Source: Porphyromonadaceae bacterium UBA7207 (GTDB lineage Bacteria; Bacteroidota; Bacteroidia; Bacteroidales; Muribaculaceae). From it: a DNA stretch of 64,000 bases. This document shows, piece after piece, positions 51,922 through 60,703 of the stretch. Numbering within the stretch: the first letter of the stretch is position 1; every line of letters starts with the position of its first letter. The notes under the pieces are model-generated. The model was not told the DNA's origin and searched no databases. It saw only the letters and a program-made list of their open reading frames with translations. Where the stretch lies: positions 1 through 64,000 of the forward strand of contig DKUJ01000050.1 in NCBI GenBank assembly GCA_002490635.1. The letters are read 5' to 3'. The translations under genes and the position numbers were made by a program.

Positions 51922-52506
51922 ATGAAGAAAGACATCATACTCGCCGGTGTGGGCGGCCAAGGCATCCTCACCATTGCCAATGTGCTTGGCATTGCAGCTC
52001 TGGATCAGGGTCTGTATCTCAAACAAGCCGAAGTGCACGGCATGAGCCAGCGCGGCGGCGATGTGCAGAGCAATCTGCGCATAAGCTCCGAACCCATCCA
52101 TTCCGACCTTATAGCCAAAGGCTCTGCCGACATGATAATTTCCATGGAGCCTATGGAAGCGCTGCGCTATCTGCCTTTCCTCTCACCTGATGGCCGCATA
52201 ATAAGCAATTCGGTGCCCTTTGTGAACATCGACAACTACCCTGCCGAAGAAGCTGTGGCTGCCCGGTTCGAAAAATTCGGCGCACGCGCGCTGCTCATCA
52301 ACGCCGACGAAATCGCACGCACTTGCGGCAGCCCCCGCTCGGCAAACATCGTTCTGCTGGGTGCGGCATCTCCATATCTCGAAATCGACACCGAAATAAT
52401 AAAGCAGGCACTCATAGCACACTTCGCCCCAAAAGGCGACAAGATAGTCGACGCCAACCTCGAGGCTTACCGTGCCGGTGCCAACTGCTCACTTCTTGCC
52501 GACTGA
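51922..52506 (+). CDS. iorB: Indolepyruvate:ferredoxin oxidoreductase beta subunit
   Basis: A 194-residue beta/gamma subunit of the oxidoreductase, starting MKKDIILAGVGGQGILTIAN (dinucleotide-type Gly-rich loop) with the typical AEVHGMSQRGGDVQSNLRI and FPMEALRYL-like DMIISMEPMEALRYL. It contributes to the CoA and TPP sites with IorA. ATG 51922 gives the usual first residue; an earlier ATG (51895) overlaps iorA by 17 bases and adds nine residues. The aminotransferase begins 3 bases after the stop. Confidence 0.93.
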   Translation: MKKDIILAGVGGQGILTIANVLGIAALDQGLYLKQAEVHGMSQRGGDVQSNLRISSEPIHSDLIAKGSADMIISMEPMEALRYLPFLSPDGRIISNSVPFVNIDNYPAEEAVAARFEKFGARALLINADEIARTCGSPRSANIVLLGAASPYLEIDTEIIKQALIAHFAPKGDKIVDANLEAYRAGANCSLLAD

Positions 52507-52509
52507 CCC

Positions 52510-53817
52510 ATGTTGCCATTGACCGAACTGCAGATGGCCGACATAATGTCCCGTCTGAATATAAAATCGCTCAGCGAAGCCACCATCCGTCAGATTGTGG
52601 CAGTGTGCGGAGCCGCCGAAAGTGTTGCCGGCGAACCGTTCATCCATCTGGAAGTAGGAAATCCCGGACTGCCGCCAAACAGCATAGGCATCGCTGCCGA
52701 GCACAAGGCGCTCGACAACGGAGTGCCAGCCGTATATCCTCCCATCATGGGCGTGCCTGAACTCAAGAACGCCGCAAGCCGCTTTCTGAAAGCATTTGTC
52801 GACCTCGACATTCCCGCACGCTGCATAGTTCCCTCGGTAGGCTCTATGCAAGGCAGCTTCGGCATGATGCTACTGCTGTCGTTCCGCGACCCGGCCAAGG
52901 ACACCATGCTATATCTCAATCCCGGATTTCCGCCCCAGCATCTGCAGGCCAGACTCGTAGGACTCAAGGAAGCGTCGTTCGACATCTACAACTACCGCGG
53001 TGCCGCGCTGGAGGAGAAACTCGAAAGCATCCTTTCCAAGGGAAATGTGACCGGCATACTCTACTCCAACCCGAACAATCCTGCATGGACCAACCTGACC
53101 GAGAAAGAGCTTGAGATTATCGGACGCCTCGCCACCAAATACGATGCCATAGTGCTCGAAGACATGGCCTACATGGGCATGGACTTCCGCCGCGACTGCG
53201 GCACGCCATTCGTGGAGCCTTTCATACCCACGGTAGGACGCTACACCGACAATTATGTTGTCCTGCTTTCCGCGTCCAAGATATTCAGCTATGCCGGCCA
53301 GCGTGTCGCCCTGGTATGCATGAGTCCCAGCGTCTACGACCGCCGCTACACCACCCTTCAGAACTTCCTGGCGATGCCCGCCTTCGGCGATGCCTACGTG
53401 TTCGGCATCGTATATGCCGTTTCTTCGGGCGTATCCCACTCCGCGCAGAAAGCCATGGCCGCCATGCTTGATGCCGCCGCCGACGGCCATATCAATTTCG
53501 TCGACGACTGCCGCGAATACAAATCGCGCTGCGAGAAAGCCAAAACCGTTTTCACCGACGCCGGTTTCCACCTGGTGTACGACACCGACGACGGCGAGCC
53601 GGTGAGCGACGGCTTCTTCTTCACTGCCGGATACCGCGATATGGACAGCGAAACCCTGCAACGGCAACTCATGCGCCACGGCGTAGCTTCCATTTCCCTT
53701 CCCGGCACCGGCAGCAAGCTTCACGGACTGCGTATATGCGTGTCGAAGCTCGCCGACGACAAAGATTTCGAAACCCTCGCACAACGACTAAAAGCATTCG
53801 CCGATGAACAAGCCTGA
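52510..53817 (+). CDS. PLP-dependent aminotransferase class I/II
   Basis: A 435-residue fold-type I aminotransferase. The Schiff-base Lys is Lys257 in LSASKIFSYAGQRVAL. The substrate-side YSNPNNPAWTNLTEKE and the acidic VLEDMAYMGMDFRR (Asp binding pyridine N) are present. It would convert an amino acid, probably aromatic or branched, to its 2-oxo acid for IorAB (inference from operon). Substrate specificity is not seen in the sequence. It overlaps the CoA-transferase gene by 14 bases, so the pair is translationally coupled. Confidence 0.9.
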   Translation: MLPLTELQMADIMSRLNIKSLSEATIRQIVAVCGAAESVAGEPFIHLEVGNPGLPPNSIGIAAEHKALDNGVPAVYPPIMGVPELKNAASRFLKAFVDLDIPARCIVPSVGSMQGSFGMMLLLSFRDPAKDTMLYLNPGFPPQHLQARLVGLKEASFDIYNYRGAALEEKLESILSKGNVTGILYSNPNNPAWTNLTEKELEIIGRLATKYDAIVLEDMAYMGMDFRRDCGTPFVEPFIPTVGRYTDNYVVLLSASKIFSYAGQRVALVCMSPSVYDRRYTTLQNFLAMPAFGDAYVFGIVYAVSSGVSHSAQKAMAAMLDAAADGHINFVDDCREYKSRCEKAKTVFTDAGFHLVYDTDDGEPVSDGFFFTAGYRDMDSETLQRQLMRHGVASISLPGTGSKLHGLRICVSKLADDKDFETLAQRLKAFADEQA

Positions 53818-55105
53818 ATATGTGAGCGCCGATGCCGCCGCCGCCCTTATCAAAAGCGGCGATCATGTGTTTATACAAGGCAGCACCTCCATCCCTGAAA
53901 CCCTTGTCGCCGCCATGGCGCGGCGCGGCGGCGAACTTCGCGATGTCACGGTCTATGTGGCTTTCGCAGTCGCCAAAGGCGAAGCTCCCTACTGCCGTCC
54001 GGAGTTCAGGGAATCTTTCCTGGTGGACAGTTTCTTCGTTTCCAACTCCGTGCGGCGCTGGATAGGCGAAGGCTACGGGAGCGTCATCCCCCGGTTTCTC
54101 GGCGAGGTGCCTTCCCTTTTCCGCCAGGGCATATGTCCGGTGGATGTCGCGCTTATAAACTGCTCGATGCCTGATGCCGACGGCTATGTAAGCTTCGGTG
54201 TATCGGCCGACCTCGCCACCTCTGCGGTAGAGTGTGCCAAGACAGTGATTGCGCAGATAAACCCCAGCATGCCCTTCAGCTACGGCGACCCTGTGATACA
54301 CATCTCGCGGCTGGCTGCCGCCGTGGCCGTCGACGACCCTCTGGTAGAGGTTCCCACACCTGAGCCCACCCCCGACGAGATTGCCATCGGCAACCATATA
54401 GCCGAGCACATCCCCGACGGCGCCACACTCCAGATTGGCGTAGGCGGCATTCCCAACGCCGTACTGAGGGCGCTCCATAACCACAAGCATCTGGGACTCC
54501 ACACCGAGGCCATGACCGACGGCGTGCTCCCGTTGCTTGAAAAGGGAATCATCGACAACTCGCTGAAGAAAGTTTTCCCCGGCAAAAGCGTGGCTTCGCT
54601 GGCTCTCGGCTCAAAGGCTCTCTACAAAGCCATGGACCACAATCCCGACATGGTGTTCAAGGATGTGGCCTGGACCAACGATCCTTTCATCATCGGTTCC
54701 AACCCGCGTGTGGCGGCCATAAACTCATGTCTGGAAATCGACCTCACCGGCCAGATCTGCGCCGACAGCATAGGCACACGCATCTATAGCGGAATCGGCG
54801 GACAGCACGACTTCGTCTACGGAGCCTCGCGCAGCGAAGGCGGCGTGTCGTTCCTGGCCATGCTTTCCACAAGCCGCCAGGGGCATAACAAAATCAAGCC
54901 TGTGCTCACTCCGGGAGCGGGAGTGGTTACCACCCGCTTCCAGACCAACTATGTAGTGACCGAAAACGGCATCGCCGACCTGCGTGGCAAAAACCTTGCA
55001 GAACGCGCGCGCCTGCTCATCGGCCTTGCGGCTCCGCAATTCCGTGAGGAACTGGACCGAGCGGCCACCGAGCGCTTCGGGTACTCATATACCCGACTCA
55101 AATAG
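53804..55105 (+). CDS. Acetyl-CoA hydrolase/transferase family (CoA transferase)
   Basis: A 433-residue class I CoA transferase of the acetyl-CoA hydrolase / 4-hydroxybutyrate CoA transferase group. The catalytic Glu is probably Glu235 in LHTEAMTDGVLPLLEK. The Gly-rich loops GSTSIPETLVAAMARR and ATLQIGVGGIPNAVLRA are present. In the context of iorAB and an aminotransferase it may move CoA from an aryl-acetyl-CoA to acetate, freeing the aryl acid and making acetyl-CoA that can yield ATP (inference). Alternatively it makes succinyl- or butyryl-CoA. It is the last gene of the four-gene set. Confidence 0.9.
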   Translation: MNKPEYVSADAAAALIKSGDHVFIQGSTSIPETLVAAMARRGGELRDVTVYVAFAVAKGEAPYCRPEFRESFLVDSFFVSNSVRRWIGEGYGSVIPRFLGEVPSLFRQGICPVDVALINCSMPDADGYVSFGVSADLATSAVECAKTVIAQINPSMPFSYGDPVIHISRLAAAVAVDDPLVEVPTPEPTPDEIAIGNHIAEHIPDGATLQIGVGGIPNAVLRALHNHKHLGLHTEAMTDGVLPLLEKGIIDNSLKKVFPGKSVASLALGSKALYKAMDHNPDMVFKDVAWTNDPFIIGSNPRVAAINSCLEIDLTGQICADSIGTRIYSGIGGQHDFVYGASRSEGGVSFLAMLSTSRQGHNKIKPVLTPGAGVVTTRFQTNYVVTENGIADLRGKNLAERARLLIGLAAPQFREELDRAATERFGYSYTRLK

Positions 55106-55176
55106 AACAGCCGCGTGGCGACAACGCGCGTTGTCGCCACGCGGTCTCATACCATTCATACTTACCTTACTTACAT

Positions 55177-56595
55177 ATGAAGACAGCAAAATTGATAGCA
55201 GGCCTGCTCCTGCTCGGCACCGGAACAGCCATAGGTGCCACGCGGGAACCCGCGCCCCAGGATGAAGTGATTCTTCACGCATGGTCGTGGAGCCTCGACA
55301 CCATAGCCGCAAACATGAAACAGATAGCCGACGCAGGCTTCGACTACGTGCAGACCTCTCCCGTGCAGGCATGCTTCGTCGGCGACAACGGCGGCATGGC
55401 TCTGTTCAGCCAGCCCGGCGACTCGGTCATGGGCAAGTGGTACTACTATTACCAGCCAACCGACTGGACTATCGGCAACTACATGCTGGGCACCCGCGAC
55501 GACTTCAAGCAGATGGCCGACAGCGCATATAAATATGGCGTACGCGTTATCGTGGACGTGCTGCCCAACCACACCGCTGTGGACCACACCGCTGTGCTTC
55601 CCGGACTCGACAATGCCGTAGGCGGCCACGACAATCTGTTCCACGCCAACGGCTTCAAGCCAATAACCCAGTGGAACGACCGCATGGAATGTACTACCGG
55701 CGAGATGGGAGGTCTGCCCGACGTGAACACGGAGAATCCCGATTTCCAGTACTATTTCCTGCAGTACATAAACGACCTTATCAACCTCGGTGCCCGCGGC
55801 TTCCGCTACGACACCGCCAAGCACATCGGCCTGCCCTCCGACCCGCTGGATCCCAAAGCCGAACGGAACAACTTCTGGGACATCGCCACCGGAGCCGAAG
55901 GTGTGCGCGGACTCTCGCTGCTGATGCCCGACAGCCTGTATATCTACGGCGAAGTGCTTCAGGACCGCAATGTCAAGGAAGCCGAATATGCAGCCTACAT
56001 CGACGTGACAGCCAGCAACTACGGCCACAACCTGCGCCATGCCCTGGAGCAGGGAGCCTACAACCCCACACTGACCGACTGGGCCAACCCTGCCCCGGCA
56101 ACAAATCTGGTGACATGGGTCGAGAGCCACGACACATATGCCAACGCCCACGAATCGGCAGGTCTCAGCGACGACCAGATCCGTGCCGGATGGGTGCTGC
56201 TTACCGCCCGTTCCACCGGCCATCCGCTGTTCTTCAGCCGTCCGGCAGGAAGCACACGCCAGAACTATTGGGGCAACAACCGGATAGGTGCCCGCGGCAA
56301 CGATGAGTTCTTCCATCCGGAAGTAGTGGCTGTCAACAACTTCCGCCACCGCATGTCCGGAAAACCAGAGAACATCGTAAGCACCGACGACGGCAAGGTT
56401 GTGGAAATCGGCCGGGGTGCTGCCGGTGCAGCCCTAATCAACTTCAGCAACCAGAGCCAGAAGGTGAAACTGCCCACGGCATTACCCGACGGCACCTACA
56501 CCGACTCCGTACACAACAGCGTGTTCAGCGTTGTCAACGGCCAGCTCCAGGGACGACTCGAACCGCTGGCCTCGTACATCCTGTACGCGGAATAA
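55177..56595 (+). CDS. Secreted GH13 alpha-amylase-type glycosidase
   Basis: A 472-residue exported glycosidase. Signal peptide MKTAKLIAGLLLLGTGTAIG precedes the catalytic (beta/alpha)8 barrel. The GH13 catalytic triad can be read: nucleophile Asp212 in GFRYDTAKH, acid/base Glu259 in YIYGEVLQ and the third acid Asp319 in WVESHDTYAN. A C-terminal beta domain (ENIVSTDDGKVVEIGRG) follows. It hydrolyses alpha-1,4-glucans outside the inner membrane. It is not part of a classic starch-utilisation locus (no SusC/D nearby). The substrate subtype is unknown. Confidence 0.92.
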   Translation: MKTAKLIAGLLLLGTGTAIGATREPAPQDEVILHAWSWSLDTIAANMKQIADAGFDYVQTSPVQACFVGDNGGMALFSQPGDSVMGKWYYYYQPTDWTIGNYMLGTRDDFKQMADSAYKYGVRVIVDVLPNHTAVDHTAVLPGLDNAVGGHDNLFHANGFKPITQWNDRMECTTGEMGGLPDVNTENPDFQYYFLQYINDLINLGARGFRYDTAKHIGLPSDPLDPKAERNNFWDIATGAEGVRGLSLLMPDSLYIYGEVLQDRNVKEAEYAAYIDVTASNYGHNLRHALEQGAYNPTLTDWANPAPATNLVTWVESHDTYANAHESAGLSDDQIRAGWVLLTARSTGHPLFFSRPAGSTRQNYWGNNRIGARGNDEFFHPEVVAVNNFRHRMSGKPENIVSTDDGKVVEIGRGAAGAALINFSNQSQKVKLPTALPDGTYTDSVHNSVFSVVNGQLQGRLEPLASYILYAE

Positions 56596-56604
56596 CCAAG
56601 GCAT

Positions 56605-56653
56605 AAATAATAAATGCCGGATTGCCATTGCGGCAGTCCGGCATTTATTATTT
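56605..56653. terminator. Bidirectional terminator between GH13 and the NagB/PIG-L gene
   Basis: AAATAATAAATGCCGGA (56605-56621) pairs perfectly over 17 bases with TCCGGCATTTATTATTT (56637-56653). Both strands end in T-rich sequence. Confidence 0.93.
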
Positions 56654-56664
56654 AGAGGGTGCTG

Positions 56665-58644
56665 TCAGCGGATAGGCTTGTATTCCACGAAAGCCTCCAT
56701 GGCTTCATAGGCAGCCAGACCCAGCTTCTCGTAGAGACGTGCAGTGGCGCGGTTGCGGTCTTCGGCACGCTGCCAGAACAGACGGTCGTCGTCGCCCAGG
56801 AAAGGAGCGTTCTCCATCTGCGACTGGTGCTTGAGGATGGAATTACGCTTGGAACGGAGTTCCTCGGGGCTGATGGGCACAGCCATCTCGATGTGGTCGA
56901 TTTCCCATTCGGCCCATGCTCCGCGGTACATCCATATGCGGCATTCCTTCATCCAGTCCTCGTCCTTGAGTTCATCGACGGCGGCAAGGACCGCATCGGT
57001 GCACACCTTGTGTGTTCCGTGGGGGTCGGCAAGGTCGCCTGCCACAAAAATCTGGTGAGGCTTCACGTCGGTAATCAGCTTGCGCACGATGTCCACATCG
57101 GCCTCCGAGAGGTCGCCCTTCTTGATTGTTCCGGTTTCATAGAAGGGAAGGTTGAGGAAGTGCACGTGGTCGGGTTTCACACCCACGTAGGAGCATGCTA
57201 TGCGGGCCTCGCACTGACGGATTTTCGTTTTGAGGAAACGGATTTCGGGAGTGTCGATCTCACCGGCGCTCTTCGCTTCGACGAACTCGTGGATAGCCTT
57301 GCTCATTTTCTGCCAGTCGGGAGTGTCGATGCCGAAGCGGTCGGCAACGCCATCCATAAGCATTATGTAGCGCATCATATCCTCGTCGCCCACGGCGATG
57401 TTGCCAGAAGTCTCGTAGGCCACATGCACATCGTGCTTCTGGTTCACAAGGCGCTGCAGGGTGCCGCCCATCGAAATCACATCGTCGTCGGGGTGCGGGG
57501 AGAACACAATCACACGCTTGGGATAGGGGTTGGCGCGTTCGGGACGGTAGGTATCGTCGGCGTCGGGCTTGCCTCCGGGCCATCCGGTGATGGTGTGCTG
57601 CAGGGCATTGAATATTTTTATGTTCACATTGTATGCCGAGCCGTACAGCGCGAGGAGTTCTCCGAGGCCCCAGTCGTTATAGTCCTTGTCGGTGAGTTTG
57701 AGGATGGGCTTGCCGGTGGAGGTACTCAGCCACACGATTGCACGGCGGAGGAGTTTGTCGTCCCAGTCGCAATTGGTCACTTTCCATGGCATGCTCAGAC
57801 GTGTAAGCTCTTCGGCAGCGGGAAGGTCGCAGAACACTTTCACGTGCGGGTGCCCCTGCAGCAGCGACGCGGGTACTTTCACCGAAGGCTGCTCTTCCAC
57901 AGTCTTGCGGATAATGGATGCACGGTTCTCGCCCCATGCCATGGCGGCCACACGACGGGCCTTGGCAATGTCGGCCAGGCCAAGGGTAATGGCGTTGGCG
58001 GGGATGGTGCCGCACTTGTAGTCGGAAGATATCTGGTGGCGGGTTTCATTGCCCAGAGAAACCAGGCGGCAGCTCGACGAGGGCGAGGTGCCGGGTTCGT
58101 TGAAGGCAAGGGTTCCGTTGGGTCCGATCTCGCACACTACCAGGTCGAGGCCACCCTGCTCTTCGATTTTCTGAAGATATGCACCACAGAAATCGGCCAT
58201 GTTGGTTTTGTTTACAGCCGGGTCGATTGTGAATACGTTTTCCTTGTCGATGTCGACATGGTTGAGCAGGACATCCTGCAGACGTCGGAAGGTGCTGGGG
58301 CCTTCGGCTTCGACGGGGAAGAATTCGGCAAGGTTGAACACAACCACGTCCTTGAAACTTACAAGGCCCTGCTTGCATTTTTCAATCAGCGACGCATATG
58401 CGCGGTGGGTGGATACACCAGCGCCCAGCGCGAGCACACATTTTCCTTTTTTGCTCTTGTAGCGGTTGATGTGCTTTACTATATAGTCGGCAACGGCTTC
58501 GGCGCCGTCGGTAGCCGTCTCGCTGATTCGGGTGTCGAGTTTCTCTTCCCTTGCCAGAGCTGCGGCTTCGATTTCCGATTCGGGGGCGTAGTAGCGCCGC
58601 GGGATTCGGTCGAGTTTGATTTGCGAACTAAGGTCAGTCCTCAT
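56665..58644 (-). CDS. NagB-like domain fused to a PIG-L deacetylase
   Basis: A 659-residue cytoplasmic two-domain protein, annotated in relatives as glucosamine-6-phosphate deaminase. The amino part (about 40-290) has the NagB/RpiA fold, but aligning by eye to E. coli NagB, the Asp72 position is Ala106 (VVFNLAEFF), Asp141 is Asn176 and His143 is Thr178 in EIGPNGTLAFNEPG. Only Glu148 (Glu183) remains. The carboxyl part (about 375-640) is a PIG-L-type zinc deacetylase with FSPHPDDDVISMGG (His384 and Asp386-388) and DPHGTHKVCTDAV. It may deacetylate a GlcNAc-type compound; deaminase activity is doubtful (inference). Confidence 0.8.
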   Translation of the reverse strand: MRTDLSSQIKLDRIPRRYYAPESEIEAAALAREEKLDTRISETATDGAEAVADYIVKHINRYKSKKGKCVLALGAGVSTHRAYASLIEKCKQGLVSFKDVVVFNLAEFFPVEAEGPSTFRRLQDVLLNHVDIDKENVFTIDPAVNKTNMADFCGAYLQKIEEQGGLDLVVCEIGPNGTLAFNEPGTSPSSSCRLVSLGNETRHQISSDYKCGTIPANAITLGLADIAKARRVAAMAWGENRASIIRKTVEEQPSVKVPASLLQGHPHVKVFCDLPAAEELTRLSMPWKVTNCDWDDKLLRRAIVWLSTSTGKPILKLTDKDYNDWGLGELLALYGSAYNVNIKIFNALQHTITGWPGGKPDADDTYRPERANPYPKRVIVFSPHPDDDVISMGGTLQRLVNQKHDVHVAYETSGNIAVGDEDMMRYIMLMDGVADRFGIDTPDWQKMSKAIHEFVEAKSAGEIDTPEIRFLKTKIRQCEARIACSYVGVKPDHVHFLNLPFYETGTIKKGDLSEADVDIVRKLITDVKPHQIFVAGDLADPHGTHKVCTDAVLAAVDELKDEDWMKECRIWMYRGAWAEWEIDHIEMAVPISPEELRSKRNSILKHQSQMENAPFLGDDDRLFWQRAEDRNRATARLYEKLGLAAYEAMEAFVEYKPIR

Positions 58645-58695
58645 GGTCAGTTATTTGAGTTGTTTATGTTTATATTGTGTTTTGAGTATTCTCTT

Positions 58696-59319
58696 TCATC
58701 TTTGTGCGTTCACGGCATCGTCGGCATCGCCGGGTGTTATCACCACTACTGTGCCCACGGTTACCATCCGGGCGAGCGAATCGGCGTTTTCGTTTGCCAG
58801 GCGTATGCATCCCTCGCTGGCACGGGTTCCTATCGATGCGGGATCGTGGGTGCCGTGAATTCCTATTCCGCTGAACCCTGGCGTGACAAGCCTGATGAAC
58901 CTTGGCCCGTAGGCGCCTTCAATCACGCCTTTGCCGTCGCCGAAATCGTGTGTCCACGACGAGGCGTCCTGAATCTGCGATATGGTGAATCGCCCTTCGG
59001 GGGTGCGCATGTCGCCGCGCCGCTGCTTGTGCCCCGGCACTTTTCCGGTGGCACAGCCGAATTTTGCCTCTACACTGCCGTCGGGGGCTATCACTGAGAG
59101 TGTCATGGTCTGCTTGTCGATGTGTATGTACCTCTGCCCCTGCGGAGCTCCGGCAGGGGCCACGTGCGCAACCTCAGCCGGTGGCAGAGTGCCGGCCACA
59201 GCCACCGTATCGGATGCTTCAGCCGTTCCATTACCGAAGGTACACGCCGGAGCCATTGCCGATGCCGCAAATGTGGCCGCGATGGCCATTGCTGCTCTTA
59301 TCATGTTATAGCGTTTCAT
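58696..59319 (-). CDS. L,D-transpeptidase (YkuD) with export signal
   Basis: A 207-residue protein with an export signal that may end in a lipobox (SAMAPAC). The YkuD catalytic domain (about 60-200) has the conserved His155 in GIGIHGTHDP and the nucleophile Cys171 in TRASEGCIRL. It cross-links peptidoglycan by 3-3 bonds, or attaches proteins, in the periplasm. It follows the zinc-ribbon/SH3 gene by 16 bases, so the two cell-wall-type genes are probably co-transcribed. Confidence 0.9.
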   Translation of the reverse strand: MKRYNMIRAAMAIAATFAASAMAPACTFGNGTAEASDTVAVAGTLPPAEVAHVAPAGAPQGQRYIHIDKQTMTLSVIAPDGSVEAKFGCATGKVPGHKQRRGDMRTPEGRFTISQIQDASSWTHDFGDGKGVIEGAYGPRFIRLVTPGFSGIGIHGTHDPASIGTRASEGCIRLANENADSLARMVTVGTVVVITPGDADDAVNAQR

Positions 59320-59335
59320 GCCGTGTGCCGGATAT

Positions 59336-60550
59336 TTAATTGCATATGATCACAGGTCGACCGGTAGCGCTGTCGACCACAATGCTCTGGATACCATAGA
59401 CTGCCGTCGGCCTGCACTGATGCTCATATCGGAATACAGGTTGCCCCTGATCGTCGAATGAATAAACAATTACGATTTTGGCGTTTGTGCGGTTGTTGGT
59501 AAGCATCACGGCCATGTCGGGATAAGCTCCTCCGCCGTAGAAATAATCCTCCACGAATGTTTCCTTGCCCGGATATTCTCCGATACGATATATCCAGCGC
59601 TCGGGGACTTCAATGGCCGTCCGGCTGTCGGATTCGGGTTCCGGATCGTGCGCCATCCCATGCGACCTGTAATAATTTATCAGCGCCTGCCTCTGGTGCG
59701 GCATACCGATTTGCCGGCGTTCGCGCTCTCCGGGCAGTATCGAACACAGAAGTCCGAAATCCGCCTCCTCAATTAATGCGGGTGCTGCCATATAGCCTTC
59801 CAGCTTTCCTTCTCGGGATGCCGGTGTGTATTTCACATGTGCCCACTCGGGAGTTTTTTCGAGCACTTCAACCTTTGCGCCGAACGGTATGTCGGTAATC
59901 ACATTGCCGCTGCCGGCATCGGTCGCCGACTGTCGCAGTTGCGTATCTACTATGGGATACATATACCGCGCGTCGGAATCGCTGTCGGCGGGACTATATA
60001 TAAATATGTATGCCAGCAACGCAAGAATCAGAACCGAAACAATGGCGATACAGCCCCACGGTTTCATGGAAGCTTTTCTCCGGGGTTTCGGTTCGGAAGG
60101 CTTTTTCACTGCTGCCGATGCAGGCTTGTGTCCGGTTGCCGTTCCCGGTAAAGAGCATATGGTTCCGGTCTCGGAAATTCCCATGGACCCGGCACATGCA
60201 GGATTCGCATTTTTTGCCAATACATCTTCTTTGGTAAGCAACCTTGTGGCATCCTCCGCGGCCACAGCCTCCGGACCGTGCACTACGGCATCGGTGGCGT
60301 CGACCGGCATATCGGGATTCATGTCGGCAAAAGGAGGGGGTGGCGGAGGTGGTGGCGGCACTGCCACGGTCGCCGGTTCCCTTATGTCCGCCATAGTCTG
60401 CCCGCGCGGCGGCACAATTACCCCATGCCCTATAATGGCTTTCCGATTGATTTCATCATCGGACAAAGGCGCAGGCGCTCCGCAGTTGGGACAGTATTCA
60501 CAACCATGGGGAAGCACAGAACCACACTTATAGCACAATTTTTCTGACAT
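59336..60550 (-). CDS. Zinc-ribbon, Pro-rich, TM and SH3-like protein
   Basis: A 404-residue bitopic protein. An amino-terminal zinc ribbon has Cys6/Cys9 in CYKCG and Cys20/Cys23 in CPNCG. A Pro run PPPPPPPPP is near 70, then a basic PKPRRKASMKPWG and a single membrane helix (about 175-195). Outside the membrane there is an SH3b-like segment (YPIVDTQLRQSATDAGSGNV), a region with YMAAPALIEEADFG, and a C-terminal beta domain. Cytoplasmic zinc ribbon plus periplasmic SH3 suggests signalling across the membrane to peptidoglycan (inference). The function is not known. Confidence 0.7.
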   Translation of the reverse strand: MSEKLCYKCGSVLPHGCEYCPNCGAPAPLSDDEINRKAIIGHGVIVPPRGQTMADIREPATVAVPPPPPPPPPFADMNPDMPVDATDAVVHGPEAVAAEDATRLLTKEDVLAKNANPACAGSMGISETGTICSLPGTATGHKPASAAVKKPSEPKPRRKASMKPWGCIAIVSVLILALLAYIFIYSPADSDSDARYMYPIVDTQLRQSATDAGSGNVITDIPFGAKVEVLEKTPEWAHVKYTPASREGKLEGYMAAPALIEEADFGLLCSILPGERERRQIGMPHQRQALINYYRSHGMAHDPEPESDSRTAIEVPERWIYRIGEYPGKETFVEDYFYGGGAYPDMAVMLTNNRTNAKIVIVYSFDDQGQPVFRYEHQCRPTAVYGIQSIVVDSATGRPVIICN

Positions 60551-60573
60551 AGGATATATCGGTTGCAGTAGTG

Positions 60574-60581
60574 CAAAGTTA
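60574..60581 (-). promoter_or_regulatory. Promoter -7 box of the zinc-ribbon/L,D-transpeptidase unit
   Basis: Minus-strand TAACTTTG fits TAnnTTTG and ends 23 bases before the zinc-ribbon gene's ATG at 60550. Confidence 0.6.
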
Positions 60582-60703
60582 GCAATTTTTCCGCATCCGA
60601 TGCATTGCCCGTATCATAACTTGACTTATTTTAAACGTTGCACCATCATAATTCCCGGCATCATAAATTTGCCGCATGCATCCGGGGAAAGACATCCAGC
60701 CTG

